Shown here one piece after another: positions 10,917-22,549 of a stretch of DNA of 64,000 nucleotides. Location: NCBI RefSeq assembly GCF_028640845.1, contig NC_080541.1:176370002-176434001 (forward strand), in the 5' to 3' direction. The notes under the pieces are model-generated. The model made no database searches and was not told the DNA's origin. It saw only the letters and a list, made by a program, of their open reading frames with translations. The number at the start of each line of letters is the position of its first letter. Within the stretch, counting starts at the first letter, position 1. A program made the position numbers and the translations under genes. This DNA is from Ahaetulla prasina. Lineage: Eukaryota; Chordata; Lepidosauria; Squamata; Colubridae.

Positions 10917-11339
10917 TGTTGACTCCACCTTCTTCCTTTTAGAGACTTTCTGCCACGCCTCTCCTGGCTGACCTCCAGTTTGATTCAGTCTTACATCCGA
11001 GAGAGATGTGTTTAGTGAAGCTATTCAGAACAAAAGATTGGGTTTCCTTTGGATTCTCAGATCAGGGGAGTTAAGTAAGCAGACTAATTCAACCTTCCGG
11101 GTGCCAGGAAAACTCAGCCTGCCACTTTAAGAGCAGCTGAGGTGAACGGAAAACTGGAACTTCGGAAGTGGTGCTTCTAGGACTCCCAGCTAGAAGGAAG
11201 GTCTGTTCTTTTAGTTGTTTTTTGGAAGTCAGCTGCAGAGCTAGAAAGGACCTTGAAGGATGTTGCTACCCAGGAGGGGTAGGACACCGTCAGGGGAAAT
11301 TAGCTGGCTAACCGGTCTGACCGGCAGCCGCTGCAACTA

Positions 11340-12105
11340 GTTAGCAGGCTACCCAGTCTGACCAGTGCCGCTACAAAGAAAAAGCAGATCTTTCAGGGCA
11401 CATCCGCTGAAAAGAGACTGCTGGCTAACTGGCTTGACTGGCAACCGCCAAATCAAATGGCTGGCGATCTTAGTCACTCAGCCTAGCTGCCATTTCCCGC
11501 TCCTTCCCAGAAGAGCTGAAGTTTGGTGCGTTTTCCACAGCAGACGTCCTGACGCCACCCCAGCAGGGGTCCGGAAAATCCCCAGGACATCAAAGGATGG
11601 AGAATACTGCTATATTAGAAAGCCATGAGGAGGCTCATGTGCGTGGGGAATAAAGGGGGATTTCAGTTCATTCCCAAATAGAACAAAGAAGCCCTGCAGC
11701 ATCAAAGAGGAAAATTCCTAAAGCTGAGGAAAGGGTTGCCCTGAGGAGGGAAAGAGCCTTGGAAAAAGAGATTTCAAAGGCGAAAAGACAGGCAGAATGA
11801 AGAGTACTAGCAGAGTTCTCTGGGGTTAAAGAGAGCATCCATTCCTTAGGGCACTTGGAGGCAGCCAGTGATGAGAACCATCTACGCCTCCCAAATTGAG
11901 CACCAGAGATCATCAGCGGTGATGGCCCAACACATGCTGTGGCTCTGCAACTGGCAGGTGGATGTCAAATTCAAATGGAGACTAGCCTCTGCACCCTTCA
12001 TGGCAAATTATTTGGGGAGGCCATGGAGCCCATCTTGGCAGAAACCAAGGACAGGAGGAAAATCCTGCCATCCTTACACAGATGAGCAGACTGACAGCCT
12101 TATAT
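11340..12105 (+). pseudogene. DIRS gag-like ORF1 remnant
   Basis: Across several frames the translation contains a stretch beginning NWQVDVKFKWRLASAPFMAN (about 11949-12008) and reaching LGRPWSPSWQ. This corresponds to the conserved part of DIRS gag that precedes the RT. Upstream is a Pro/Arg-rich region (11365-11628) as expected for the gag N-terminus. Stops and frameshifts divide it into at least three pieces. The link to gag rests on resemblance and position. Confidence 0.6.
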
Positions 12106-12509
12106 GCGTAGTTCCTCCTTTCGACCAGCAGAGACTGGTCCAGGCTACTTACAAAGGAGATTCCCACAGGGAACTGATAGACAAATAGAGCAGGATTCCG
12201 AGATAGAACCAAACAGTAGTTCCAGGCCAAGAAACCATTTCATGGTTCTGGAAGCCATCCCTTCCGGCAATACAAATGATCCCAGGTCAGACCCTCCCAT
12301 TGGTGGCTGCCTAGCACTATTCACAAACCAATGGGAGGCAACTACATCAGACACCTGGGTTCTAAACAGTGAGACTAGACCTCAGGCGAAAATTTCTCCC
12401 CACACCCCTGAGATTCTTCATAAGTTGCTCCGTACCGAGAGACAACACAACGAGGGGCCTCATAGAGACTAACCAATAACAATTGGTCCCGGCGGGCCAA
12501 TAGGAGCAA

Positions 12510-12895
12510 GGTTTCTACTCGATACTATTTGTGGTTCCCAAGGCCTCGGGGGTGGGGGTTGGAGAGCAATTCTAGAGCTAAAAAGATTGAACAAGTACCT
12601 CATTACAAGAGGTTGAAAATGCAATCTATGCAGTCCATCTTGGAGAATGTCGGGGAGGGTGACCTCTTAACATCCATAGACCTGACGGAGGCATACCTCC
12701 ATGTTCCCATCACACTGACGGTTTCTCCGATCAACATTACCAATACAGTGCCTTACCATTCGGTCTGTCTTCAACTCCCAGGGTGTTCACCAAACTCCTG
12801 GCAGCACTCTCGGCTCACATCAGGGCACTACTGATCTGAGTCCAGTGTTACCTGGATGACATTTTAATCCAGTCCTCCTCCCATGACTGAGATTT
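12510..12895 (+). pseudogene. DIRS reverse transcriptase remnant
   Basis: A stretch at 12529-12834 has YKRLKMQSMQSILENVGEGD followed by LLTSIDLTEAYLHVPI, the finger/palm segment that is highly typical of DIRS and Ty3-related RTs; the SIDLTEAYLHVPI part carries the first catalytic Asp. A frame change follows, then CYLDDILIQSSS (about 12848-12883), the catalytic YLDD box. The usual RNase H and methyltransferase segments between RT and recombinase are short or missing. Confidence 0.85.
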
Positions 12896-12979
12896 TACTC
12901 CAGGTTCGTAACACCAGGGGTGGAAGGGGCCAATGCACCCCACACTCTGTGGCCAAGATGACTCCTATACGCCTTTCCC

Positions 12980-14092
12980 CCTCTTCCCATGAGCCCGAAG
13001 GTAATCAAGAAGGTACTGGAGGATAAGGCAGAAGTATTACTCCTAGCTCCCCACTGGCCCAGTGGTCAGTCTATTGGTAACCAGTCCCTGGAGGATCCCG
13101 TAAGAAAAGATATCCCTCATCTAGGGGGCTCTATTGCATCCAGAACCACAATGGTTAAAACTGACCGTCTGGCATTTGAGCGGAGAGCCCTGACACAGGG
13201 CAAGTTGTCTATCAAGAGTAATCACAACAATCCAAGCCTTCAGGAGGCCATCAACTAACAAGATCTACGATTCGACTTGGAAGTCGTTTTGTAACTGGTG
13301 CGCCATCAATCCCATCTCAGTAACAGTGGCCCAAATCCTGGAATTCCTTCAGGATGGGGTGGACAGAGGGCTATCCCCAAACACCATATGCAGGCAGGTC
13401 GCAGTACTAGCATCAATGTTGTCATGCAGAGGCAATCTCCTTGAATCCTTTGAACTATTATGAGAAGCTAGCCTGCGATACCTTGCGTGCAATAGCCTAT
13501 TATGGCTATTACTTCGGCCAGATGAATTTCGGAGCTGGCAGCCCTCTCCGTAAGGATTGGAATATACATGTGTATATTTCATCCAGACAGGGTAGTACTG
13601 CGTCTAGACCCTTCATTTTTACCCAAGGTTAATTCCAGGTTCAACAGAGTGCAGGACATCATATTGCCGGACTTTTGTCAGAGTCCAAACCATGAACTAG
13701 AAAGGAAGTGGCACATCTTGGTTGTCAGGAGGGCACTTCACATTTACTTAAAAAGAACAGCTTCCCTGAGAAAAACAGAGTCACTGTTTGTGTCATTCCA
13801 ACCTTCTACACTAGGTAGCAAGGTTACTGCATCAACAGTGGGATGGTGAATACAAACATGCATCGCCAAGGCCTACAAGATTCAAGCTCTTCCATTACCC
13901 CGGCAAGTAACTGCCCATTCTACCAGAAGCGTGGCCACAACAGCTGCTTGGGTGACACAGGCCTCTGTAGAGGAAGTCTGTAGGGCAGCAACCTGGTCCT
14001 CACCGTCCCCGTTTATCAGACACTATAAGCTAGACACATTCACCTTGGCTAAGGCGGCCTTTGGCAGAAGGATCCTTCAGAAAGTAATATAA
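12980..14092 (+). pseudogene. DIRS tyrosine recombinase remnant
   Basis: The start has VIKKVLEDKAEVLLLAPHWP (13000-13060), known as the linker before the DIRS recombinase. Then NPISVTVAQILEFLQDGVDR-like sequence (13308-13370) gives the N-terminal SAM-like domain. The catalytic domain follows in pieces: FHPDRVVLRLDPSFLPKVNS (13574-13636), then HSTRSVATTAAWV (13916-13954; the HxxR box) and EEVCRAATW, and FIRHYKLDTF (14014-14043), where the Tyr is the expected nucleophile. At least four frameshifts or stops are present. The Tyr and HxxR motifs distinguish this from an LTR element with a DDE integrase. Confidence 0.9.
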
Positions 14093-14149
14093 ACCTGGGG
14101 ACTCGGGACCAGAGCGTGGCCCACCCTTAGGACAAGTCGGCTTTGGTAT

Positions 14150-14242
14150 GTCCCATACTTTGGATTCTTATGTCAGCCCATGAGAGAAAGGGTGTTGGTC
14201 TTACCTGACACGCTCCTTCTCGATGGACTGACTGAGAATCCA
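14150..14242. repeat. DIRS internal complementary region / palindrome
   Basis: The left half (CCCATACTTTGGATTCTTAT ... CCCATGAGAGAAAG) is a direct copy of the right end's start, and the right half (14185-14242: CTTACCTGACACGCTCCTTC TCGATGG) is the reverse complement of 14400-14457. The block is thus an imperfect palindrome of about 90 bp joining copies of the termini, as expected for the region used to circularise DIRS DNA. Confidence 0.8.
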
Positions 14243-14391
14243 GCCCCACCCTGGTGACCGTCTGGTCCAGAGTCTAGGAGCAGACAACAAGATCAGTGAT
14301 ATGTCAAGTCATCTGCTATGTCTTCATCAAACTGGGGGTCAGCCAGGAGAGGCAGGGCAGAAAGTTAAAAGGATTCAGGCAGAGTCAACAC

Positions 14392-14457
14392 CCATACTTT
14401 GGTTTCTCAGTCAGCCCATCGAGAAGGAGTGTGTCAGGTAAGGCCAACGCCCTTTCT
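14392..14457 (+). repeat. DIRS right inverted terminal repeat
   Basis: The block runs CCCATACTTTGGTTTCTCAG, TCAGCCCATCGAGAAGGAGT, GTGTCAGGTAAGGCCAACGC, CCTTTCT. It is complementary to 14185-14242 over nearly its whole length with about four mismatches, and pairs with the diverged left end at 10850-10916. Confidence 0.8.
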
Positions 14458-17400
14458 ATAGTTCCTACGCTTGATTGTGGCAAATTAGTCTTGCATTTCT
14501 TAGAAAATACTTGGAGGTAAAATAGATTCTACGCAGAGTTATAGTCTACCCCCATTGATTAAAAGTTACTAAGACCTTGAAGTTTGATGTCCAATAGAAC
14601 TGTGCAATGAAGCAAACCTGAAAGGGAAAAGATTCTGAGCTTTTGTGGGCACATATATTATATCCATTGTCATTCCCTTAAAGCAAATGTATTTTTTCTA
14701 GTCTATAGAAAAAAACCCATCTTCCTTGAGGAGCTATGTGCATGCCCATGCAGTCTAAGTAACTTTCTCATTGAATCCAGGTCACTATGCAATCTCTATG
14801 CAATTTTTATTGATGTGATAACAAAAATATTTTAGGTGAAGACTTCTTTTTATTTAAAAAAAAATTATTTTATCATAAAAGATGGGCACTGGCTTTCGTG
14901 AAACCCATAACAAGATAGAATTGTGGCAACTAGGATTTTTAGCTGATGAGAAATAAATATAATTTACTCTGGGGACAATATACTTATGAATATATATTTG
15001 GAATAGTAGTTGGCGTGAGCTACTTTCCTTCACTGCTTGTTTCCTTTTCCAAAACATCTATCTTTCCACTAGTGATGTAAGATGCTGGCTTAGATGAACT
15101 TCTGATTTGATAAAGAAAACCTCTTGTGTATAGTTTAAAAAGAACACAGACAAGGGGATCAACTATCTGTAGCAGAAAAAAACTGTTTACCTGATATTTT
15201 TCATGCAGACAAGTTCTAACCCATTTCTTTTTAAAATACTAATTGTTCCAATGCTTTACTTTGATAAGTTGTAAAAAGCAAGTCTAATACAGTGGTAAAA
15301 CATACTGGAATGGCTTGAATTGTTTATTGCTCTTATTGCATTTCTTGGGATTCACATTAGTGAATTTTTAGTAATAAATTACTCTATTGCTTAATTTGAT
15401 TTTACTGATCTTAATGTTTCCTTACTCAAGTTTTATAAGAAGAGTTGATTGTGCCATAATAAGAATAGCTCAAGAATAACTAGGCAATCAAAAGCTATTG
15501 TTTATGGCCTAAAAGTAAAATCCACTCCAAGCCATGTTTATGTTTCAACTCATCAATATAAACATCTAGCAGTGATCTATTCACAACATTAGTCTGGGTA
15601 TGAATTTGTAATATTAATATATAATATTGGGCATGTTCCATGATTCTCTGCAGCAGCAGTATGCCCACTATCAACAATTTTTCTAAGAAGGAAATGTTGT
15701 TGAAAAGTTGAAATTGTCTAGACCAGTAGGATCTAGCAATGGCTTCTTGATGAAGAAAACTACTCTCTCCTTATCTCAATAATGCATTAATCAGTTTTGG
15801 AACCTACCTACCTGTACATATCACCTCCTGGGAAGCCTTAGCCAACCAGGAGGGTCATAGATAATATACACATTAGGGCTGAGATTAAAGTTCTGAGAAC
15901 CCTGTTAATTTTTTTCAAGAGTTACAGTGTCAAACTCAGCTCAGATAATAATTTAAGACCAAGCTTCATTTAAGGCCATAGGACACATTATCGATGCTAG
16001 AGTACAACTTGGAATAAATCCAATGTGACAAATACCTAGCATATGTGTCACATCAGCCCTGTAAAAGTTTCAGCCCATGTCCTCTCCAAAATGGACCCAA
16101 AACAGAGCTGCTGATCACTGTTGCAGAAAGGGAGGAAAAATACTGACCCTTTGCCCCCCTTGACTACAGCAATGGCGAGTCCTAAAGATTGTTCTAATTC
16201 ATGCTAAGTTAATCCTTAGTCCTCCTGTAGTACTCAAGGCATACTCCTTCTCCTCGTTCATCTTCCTTGGCTCTTTGTAAATCAAGGAAAGCCCTAGACC
16301 CCTGGGGGCACAGAGGCTGCATAGGAGTAATCTGGTCCAACTTCTTCTCATACCAAGCAACAATGAAAGTTTTGTCCGGTCCATGCATTGTGCCATCAGG
16401 GATTGTGCATCAGAAATTTGGCTGGGCTAGTTAAATAGGTCCAATCTTTCTGTGGTGGTAAAGCAATACCAGTGCACAGTTAGATTTAACAATAGTTTGA
16501 CCAAGACAGAGAAGGGATGATTTTTTTTCAGCCCCAAATTATATTGCCATTGCGGCAGTAGGAAAGGTCAGGTCTGAAGTGTGACCATCTTTATGTGTCA
16601 GGTCTTCAGCTCCCATTGTGGTCATCAACTCTTGAGCTACCTCTGATTCTGCCTGGAAAAGGTAGATTAAAATCCCCCAAACCCCAGCCATTGAATCAAG
16701 GAGCTTGAGTAGGGAGGTTGCTTGGCAGCAGAGATTCTGGCATATCAGTAACAGTTCTATTCAATCTCTAGATCCAACTTAATAAATATTGTAGTTTCTC
16801 GTGCTGGTGGGGGAAGGCGGGAGGGGCAGGGACAAGGGGGTTATCCAAGATAACTTTAGTATATATCCCGTGCCACTGAAATTTCATTGAAATTGTGCAT
16901 ATTGAATTTTCCTGGCACAGTTAATAATCTACAGTACTTTCTGCTTTGTCTCGTATACCAAGGGCAGATTCTTCCATTATTTCAGAATTTCTCTTCCAGT
17001 GTTATCATTTCATGGCCTGTAATATTAATATCAATTTGGTATTACAAATAATTGTTCAGTATCTACTTCCTCTGTGCCTGTGGTTGAAGCAGAGACTTGG
17101 ATCACTGTATTATTAAAAAGCTTGCCTTGGACTGAAATTGAGATCAACCTGTCATTTGGGGGGGGGAGGGTGTCAGAGCGCTGAGTTTAACACTTTCTTG
17201 TTAATAATGATGGCTTACTTGATTTCCTCTATGGTTTTTCTATCCCCAGTACAGGCTGGTGCTCCTTTGATGTGAAGTGACCCATTCTAGTCCATTACAG
17301 TTCACTGATTCCAGGAATGTCAGTATTCAGTCTTGACATTTCTACTCTGAAAACATCAAATCTGCCTTGGTTCATGGTTCTGACATTCCATAACAAGTAG

Positions 17401-18195
17401 TATATCTTTCTTTGAAGCATCAAATTTTTCTTTTACATCAGGGCATATTAGCATCTGGACATTCTTTCAGCTTTAATCCAGCCACATCCTAAGTATCAGT
17501 GTTACTCATATTCACCCTCTGACATTTCCCAGTAACTTCTTGGTACCTTCTGACTTGCAGGATAATCTCCTAGTATATTACTCACATTGTGCTGAATGTG
17601 AATATCTATGTAAGTGTTTGGGCAGAATGCTGTAAATTACCATTTCTTTCTCCAATGTCTGATCACTTGTCTTTGATGTCCTTATCAAGGTGATCCTTTG
17701 GAGAGCATGCTCTGTGAACAAAGTATCTCATAGTAGCCCATCACTAGAATATGTCCATAAAGACTACACAGCGGATTTGGGTGCATTGATATTCCCTTGG
17801 CCCCCAAGCTGCTCAACTCATTATTGACCATAAGAAACTCAATTCCTATGGTTTTCAAGTGAGCAATACCTCATTGTCTCCTTTTCCAAAGAGAATTCAT
17901 AAGCCAGTACCTGCTTCTGGTCACAGATTTCACAATTGCATTGTTGCTGTTTGTGGAGATGCTTGCAGCGACATCTCATCTGCCAAAGGTCCTCACCCAG
18001 CCTTTATCGAAATAGACCACAAAAACTTCACTTTCTAAAACATTTTTGAATTGCAATTAATTTATAATTTTGAAGAGATTTTCTGAATAACAGGAAAGAA
18101 CAAAGACAAACTTGGTGTGTTGCCTTCTTTTTGGAATTAAAAAGAGAGAAAAAAAATCTTAAAGGATTTTAATTTAAAAGCAATAATTCATTTAG
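14458..18195. other. Intronic DNA, nothing recognised
   Basis: About 3.7 kb without a recognised exon, RNA gene or repeat family. No frame longer than about 75 codons is present. Some of it (15.8-17.9 kb) is less AT-rich and may be an old unrecognisable LINE, but I cannot support that. Confidence 0.4.
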
Positions 18196-18561
18196 AAACC
18201 GTTTGAAGTTACAAGAGCACTGAAAAAATGACTTGACTGGTTCTCACAATTATGACTGTTGCAATATCCCCACAATCATATGATCAAAATTTGGGCGCTT
18301 GACAGATGGCATGTATTTAAGATGTGCAGTGGCCCATGACCCTGGGATTGTTGTTTGCAGTATTCCTAGGAAGATTCTCACAAGCAGAGTCACTGTGGGA
18401 AGCCAGATTTGCTTAGTGACTGCATGATTTACTTAACAACTGCAGTGATTCGCTTAACAACCATGACAATGTCATAAAATGGAGTGTGACTCACTTAACA
18501 CTGCCTTCGTTAGCAATGGAAATTTTGGATTCAATTGTGGTCATATGTCAAGGACTACCTG
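18196..18561 (+). mobile_element. MITE, Tigger-like family, nearly full length
   Basis: Contains, in order, GTTACAAGAGCACTGAAAAA, CCCCACAATCATATGATCAA, GGGAAGCCAGATTTGCTTAG, CACTTAACA blocks, TTTTGGATTCAATTGTGGTC and the terminus AAGGACTACCTG followed by TA at 18562-18563. It is the most complete of five copies here. The left terminus has diverged, so the left boundary is approximate. Confidence 0.7.
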
Positions 18562-18563
18562 TA

Positions 18564-20245
18564 GTTATATGTTCACTATAATTATTAAATACATTAAATA
18601 AATTGTACATTGTTTAATTTCTGCTGATCTTAACTATAGTTTTGCATTTCTAAAACCTTGGCTTTACTTCACATTTTATATTTTAAATGTCACAAAGAAA
18701 TATAAGCTTATTCATTTACAAACTAAACACTTCCTTTTTCAGATCCTGCATTTTTGGGGGTAAATATTAAATTTCATGATTTTGCATTCCTCCGCTTTCT
18801 CTTTTTTCTTTATTTGAGATCAGAAATTTATATGTGCAATTTAGTAAATGTCTTCCTCAGTCCCGCCCTCCCCATGTGGTTTGTTGGAATTGGTTTTGGG
18901 TGAGATGCTTGTAACTAAGCCATTCACGTAGGGATTACCTTGCTATGGACGGCAAACTTCAGCTTGTCTAATCTTTCACACACAAAGGATAAGAGCTTCA
19001 TGTCTGTATTTGAAGGGGTTGGTGGTGCGTTAGCTGAAAGCATAATGAGTTTTGACACAGTCTGAGTCACAAGAACGAAGTGGTATCTGCTGTTTGGAAA
19101 TTCCAAACATGGGAATGGAGCCAGACAGGGGTATTACAAATGATAGGAATAGCTCTTGTGTGGAAATAAGCAAGTCAGAGAAATAATACCTAGACTTGAC
19201 TATGTGGGATAGCTTCCCAAAGTGATTGGTAGAGGGCATTTATCTATCTTTTTTATATATAAGTGAATCTGAGAAGTCATGTGTAGAAAGTTGTGGTAGA
19301 TTATACCACAAGTTTAACATAGCTTTACAAATAAGCCGATGATCCTATCAGGTTTTTTTAACAAATTACTTTTCTGAAATATATCTCTGTTTGTGAGATA
19401 CGTGACTGCCAGAGTACTGATGTCTGTATTTTTAGTGCTGTGGTTTTGCCATTGTAACATATTGCTGTGAAAGTGGGATCATTGGAAATGATATCTTCGA
19501 GTTGAAGTGCTGGAAAACATATTTGAGAATACTTTGGTCTGTAAGAACAACAAACATCGTTTGTAATAAAACCAGATTTCTTATTAAAGCACCAATAATT
19601 AAAGTAGAATTTAAACGTTGAGGAGGCATAATGCGAAAGCAAGAGTCACTGGAGATGTATTGATGCTTGGGGGGAAAAATCACATTCAAATAAAAAAACA
19701 AAGGCTTGGAAAAGATAAGGTAGATACTATCACTGATGAGAAAGAAGCAATTGCTGACAGACAGTCCTTGTAAACAGATGTCCATTGGGTCAGGAAGAGC
19801 TGGAAGTGATTGAATGACTGAACACAATAAAAAAATGATGTTTGGGGTGTGGATTTGGAGCCACATAAAAGTATGCAACTTGGGATCCAATATCTATCTT
19901 TCACCTATTTTGTAAATACGATTGAGATTAAGACATCCATTTGAGTTGTAGCTTCATGTTGCAGTTCCATTGGGCACTGAACAAGGTAAATGAAGCAGTG
20001 AATAAATAGTACTAGCCATGATTATTTCAAATAACTGGTAACAGAAGATCTGTTTGGTTATCATTGGGCTTAATGTCTTCCAAATTATTGGGTAAAATAA
20101 TTGCACTAATTCCTATATGGGGCAATATGGTTTTAAGCAAGCTCAAAGAGGCATCTTTAACACTGTTCCATACTCAGATGAAGGCATCCTAAAAGACCAG
20201 CTGATTGGGCAAATCTAATATGGCTGTTATATGTACTTTGTGACA
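18564..20245. other. Intronic DNA, nothing recognised
   Basis: No exon or repeat recognised. The overlapping minus-strand frames at 19358-19904 (up to 152 codons) have many aromatic and Ser residues, no domain, and no splice context; I regard them as chance. Confidence 0.4.
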
Positions 20246-20395
20246 TAAAATCATAGAATCATAGGGCTGGAAGGGACCTTGGAGGTCTTCTATTCCAAAA
20301 CCAGCCCAAGACAGGAATTCTTATTCCATTCTGGACAAATGGAGACCCATCTTTTCTTAAGAACTTCCTTCTAGCATAGGAAAGAATTGCTATAT
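20246..20395 (-). mobile_element. CR1 LINE 3' end (reverse)
   Basis: AAATCATAGAATCATAG followed by GGCTGGAAGGGACCTTGGAG and GTCTTCTATTCC is the reversed 3' end of a CR1 retrotransposon: the octamer-like direct repeats at the tip and the adjacent conserved block are diagnostic. Only about 150 bp are present, typical of strong 5' truncation. Confidence 0.88.
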
Positions 20396-21645
20396 TAATC
20401 TGGCGACCAAGTTAAACAGATAAGGAAAGATCACTGCTTTAATGAATAAATCTGAAGTATCTCAAGTCCTATCTGCAAGATAGAGGGATAGTGCCAGTTT
20501 ATGGGAAATTCCTGAGAGACTGGTAACATAAGAGCGTGGTAATTGGTCCGTTAGGCTTTGTTCTCGAAATGCATGTGTTTGTGGTGGGTTGCTGTTATCC
20601 CTAGTCATCAGGAAATGCTAATTCAAAAGAACATTCAGGATCGTATAATTACAGGTAATGAGGCTGGAAGGAGACAATGTTGTCAGTATATATATGTAGT
20701 GTATTTGCAGACATTGAGATATGATAAATTTCAGTTTTGCTGTGTTCCTGTTGAGTAACAAATATCATAATTACATTAGAATTATAGCCTGAAAGATAGC
20801 TATTGAATGTTTGTCTGTGTGTAAGCTTTGCTTTAATCATTTGTCATATTAAAAAGATCAAATCTTATTTGCAACCTACAAGATTTATGGGCTTATTGGA
20901 ATTTGGAAGAAAATCAGCAATTCAGCCGTAGTGGTCAAACTGCAAAACGGTACAGATTTCTTGCTTCCTACACCTTGACTTAGAATATTCTAAGGGCTCT
21001 GGTTGGAGATCTTTGTTTAGCAAAGAATGTTTGGATGCTTGGCAATCATTTTTTACTTCCTTGAGTGTCGTTTGCAAGTGGCCTGCAGCTGCCTGTCTCT
21101 TTGTTAATAGTGTGACAGCAGTGTGACACTGTGAAAATAATTACTATGGTGGTTACTCAGATTGCTCACTGTCTTGAGAGGAATGTCAGGAAGCATTAAA
21201 GCATGACCATGGGAAGGGCACAGAAACCAAGGTTCTCTCTTTGTCACTTGTAGGGTATTAGGCCTCACCTTCTTACCTCTTTGGTCTGCCCAAAATAGGA
21301 AATATATTGTCCAAGAACTTTGATATCAAACTTGCAGACATATAAGACATGTAGCAAATATCTTGATCGCCATTTTGTCATGTGGAAACAAGTGAGATCA
21401 CGTTTCTTCAGTTACTATCAATTTTATTTTAAGAAAGGTACTAATAGCAGAAAAAATCATGTACATTCATCAAAGAGTCATGAAAACTGCTGAGAAAGGT
21501 TCAGAAGACTGGATTAGCAGTCAGCTATTTAAAAAAGTACTGTGAAGAAGGAAAATAAAATGCATCTCTACTTTGACTGAAGAAAATTAATAAATCTGGG
21601 TTCAAAAGCTCTTTTGGGAAGGTGAGTGAGAAGGTAGTTGTGAGG
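20396..21645. other. Intronic DNA, nothing recognised
   Basis: No exon, RNA gene or repeat family recognised. Confidence 0.4.
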
Positions 21646-22547
21646 CAGCTTCAGCGGACCTTGCATGAAGTGGATTACCAGGATCCATTTCAGACATGAT
21701 TCTGACCAGAGTAAATGGGAATGAAATGGCATTGATCATGATTTTGGATGATATTTGGCATGGGCGGGATGGGGGTTATGCATTTATCCTTGCCCTAATT
21801 GATCTCTTGGCAGCTTTCAATACCATGACCATGGTATCATTCTGGATTGACTCAGAGGATTGGGGGTGGATAACACAATGTTGTGCTGGTTCACCACATT
21901 TCTCTGGGGTTGGTTCTCCAGGATCAGTTCCAATTGGTGGTGACTGGGGAGGAAAATTCCCTTCCTTGGCTCTTACTTTGTAGGGTTCCATAGGGTTTGT
22001 TGCTTTCTCGATTCCTATTTAACTTATATATGAAGCCACTGGGTAAGCTCATCCATTACCATGGAGTGATGTTATACATATCTCACCCAATGCTGTGGAT
22101 GTCTTATCCTAGTGTCTCGAGGCTAGGAAAGTTTGAATGGGGAATAAGAGGCTTCAACTGAACCGTGGCAAGGTCTGAGCGGCTTTGGGTTTTTAGGACT
22201 GTGCCATTTTTGGTGACACTACCCCAAACAGACATTGTGCATAATCTGGAGGACTTCCTAGACTCACGATTCCTACCCAAAGCACACCTGGCAATGGTAG
22301 CTAGGAGGATCTTTGCACAGCTTCATATTATCTGCCAGTTGTGCCCATTCCTAGATTGAGGAGCTTTATTCACAGATACTCATGCCTCGGGTATCGGCAG
22401 CTGGACTTCTGTACTGTGTTCTACGTGAGACTGCCCTTGAAGAGTATTCAGAAATTTCAGCTGGTGCAAAATGCAGCTGCATGGGCAGTTGTGTATTTTC
22501 TAGGAGAACACACATTAAACTTCTGTTCTACAAGCTGCATTGGTTAT
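21646..22547 (+). mobile_element. Old L2 LINE, RT region, part 1 of a split copy
   Basis: Translated remnants match L2 RT: NEMALIMILDDIWH and LIDLLAAFNTM (catalytic-Asp region, 21720-21830), YMKPLGKLIHHHG-like sequence (about 22029-22065), and FQLVQNAAAW with TLNFCSTSCIGY (22457-22548) for the C-terminal QNAAAR...LHWLPV segment. Many stops and indels mark an old copy. It is cut at 22547 by a TA-flanked foldback element and resumes at 23846. Confidence 0.82.
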
Positions 22548-22549
22548 TA

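Larger units (their letters stand above)
10845..14457 (+). mobile_element. Decayed DIRS retrotransposon (tyrosine-recombinase type)
   Basis: DIRS elements copy through RNA and integrate with a tyrosine recombinase instead of a DDE integrase; they have inverted ends and an internal complementary region. Here the order on the + strand is left inverted end (about 10850-10916), gag-like remains (about 11340-12100), reverse transcriptase with YLDD (about 12520-12890), a tyrosine recombinase (about 13230-14090), an internal palindrome (14150-14240) and the right inverted end (14392-14457). All frames are broken by stops and shifts, so it is inactive. At about 3.6 kb it is shorter than intact elements, so it probably has internal deletions. 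It starts just after the hAT-like element's right target duplication. Confidence 0.88.

Noticed and set aside
19358..19904. Minus-strand frames of 72-152 codons
   Set aside because: Aromatic- and Ser-rich composition typical of AT-rich noncoding DNA, overlapping in two frames without domain or splice support.
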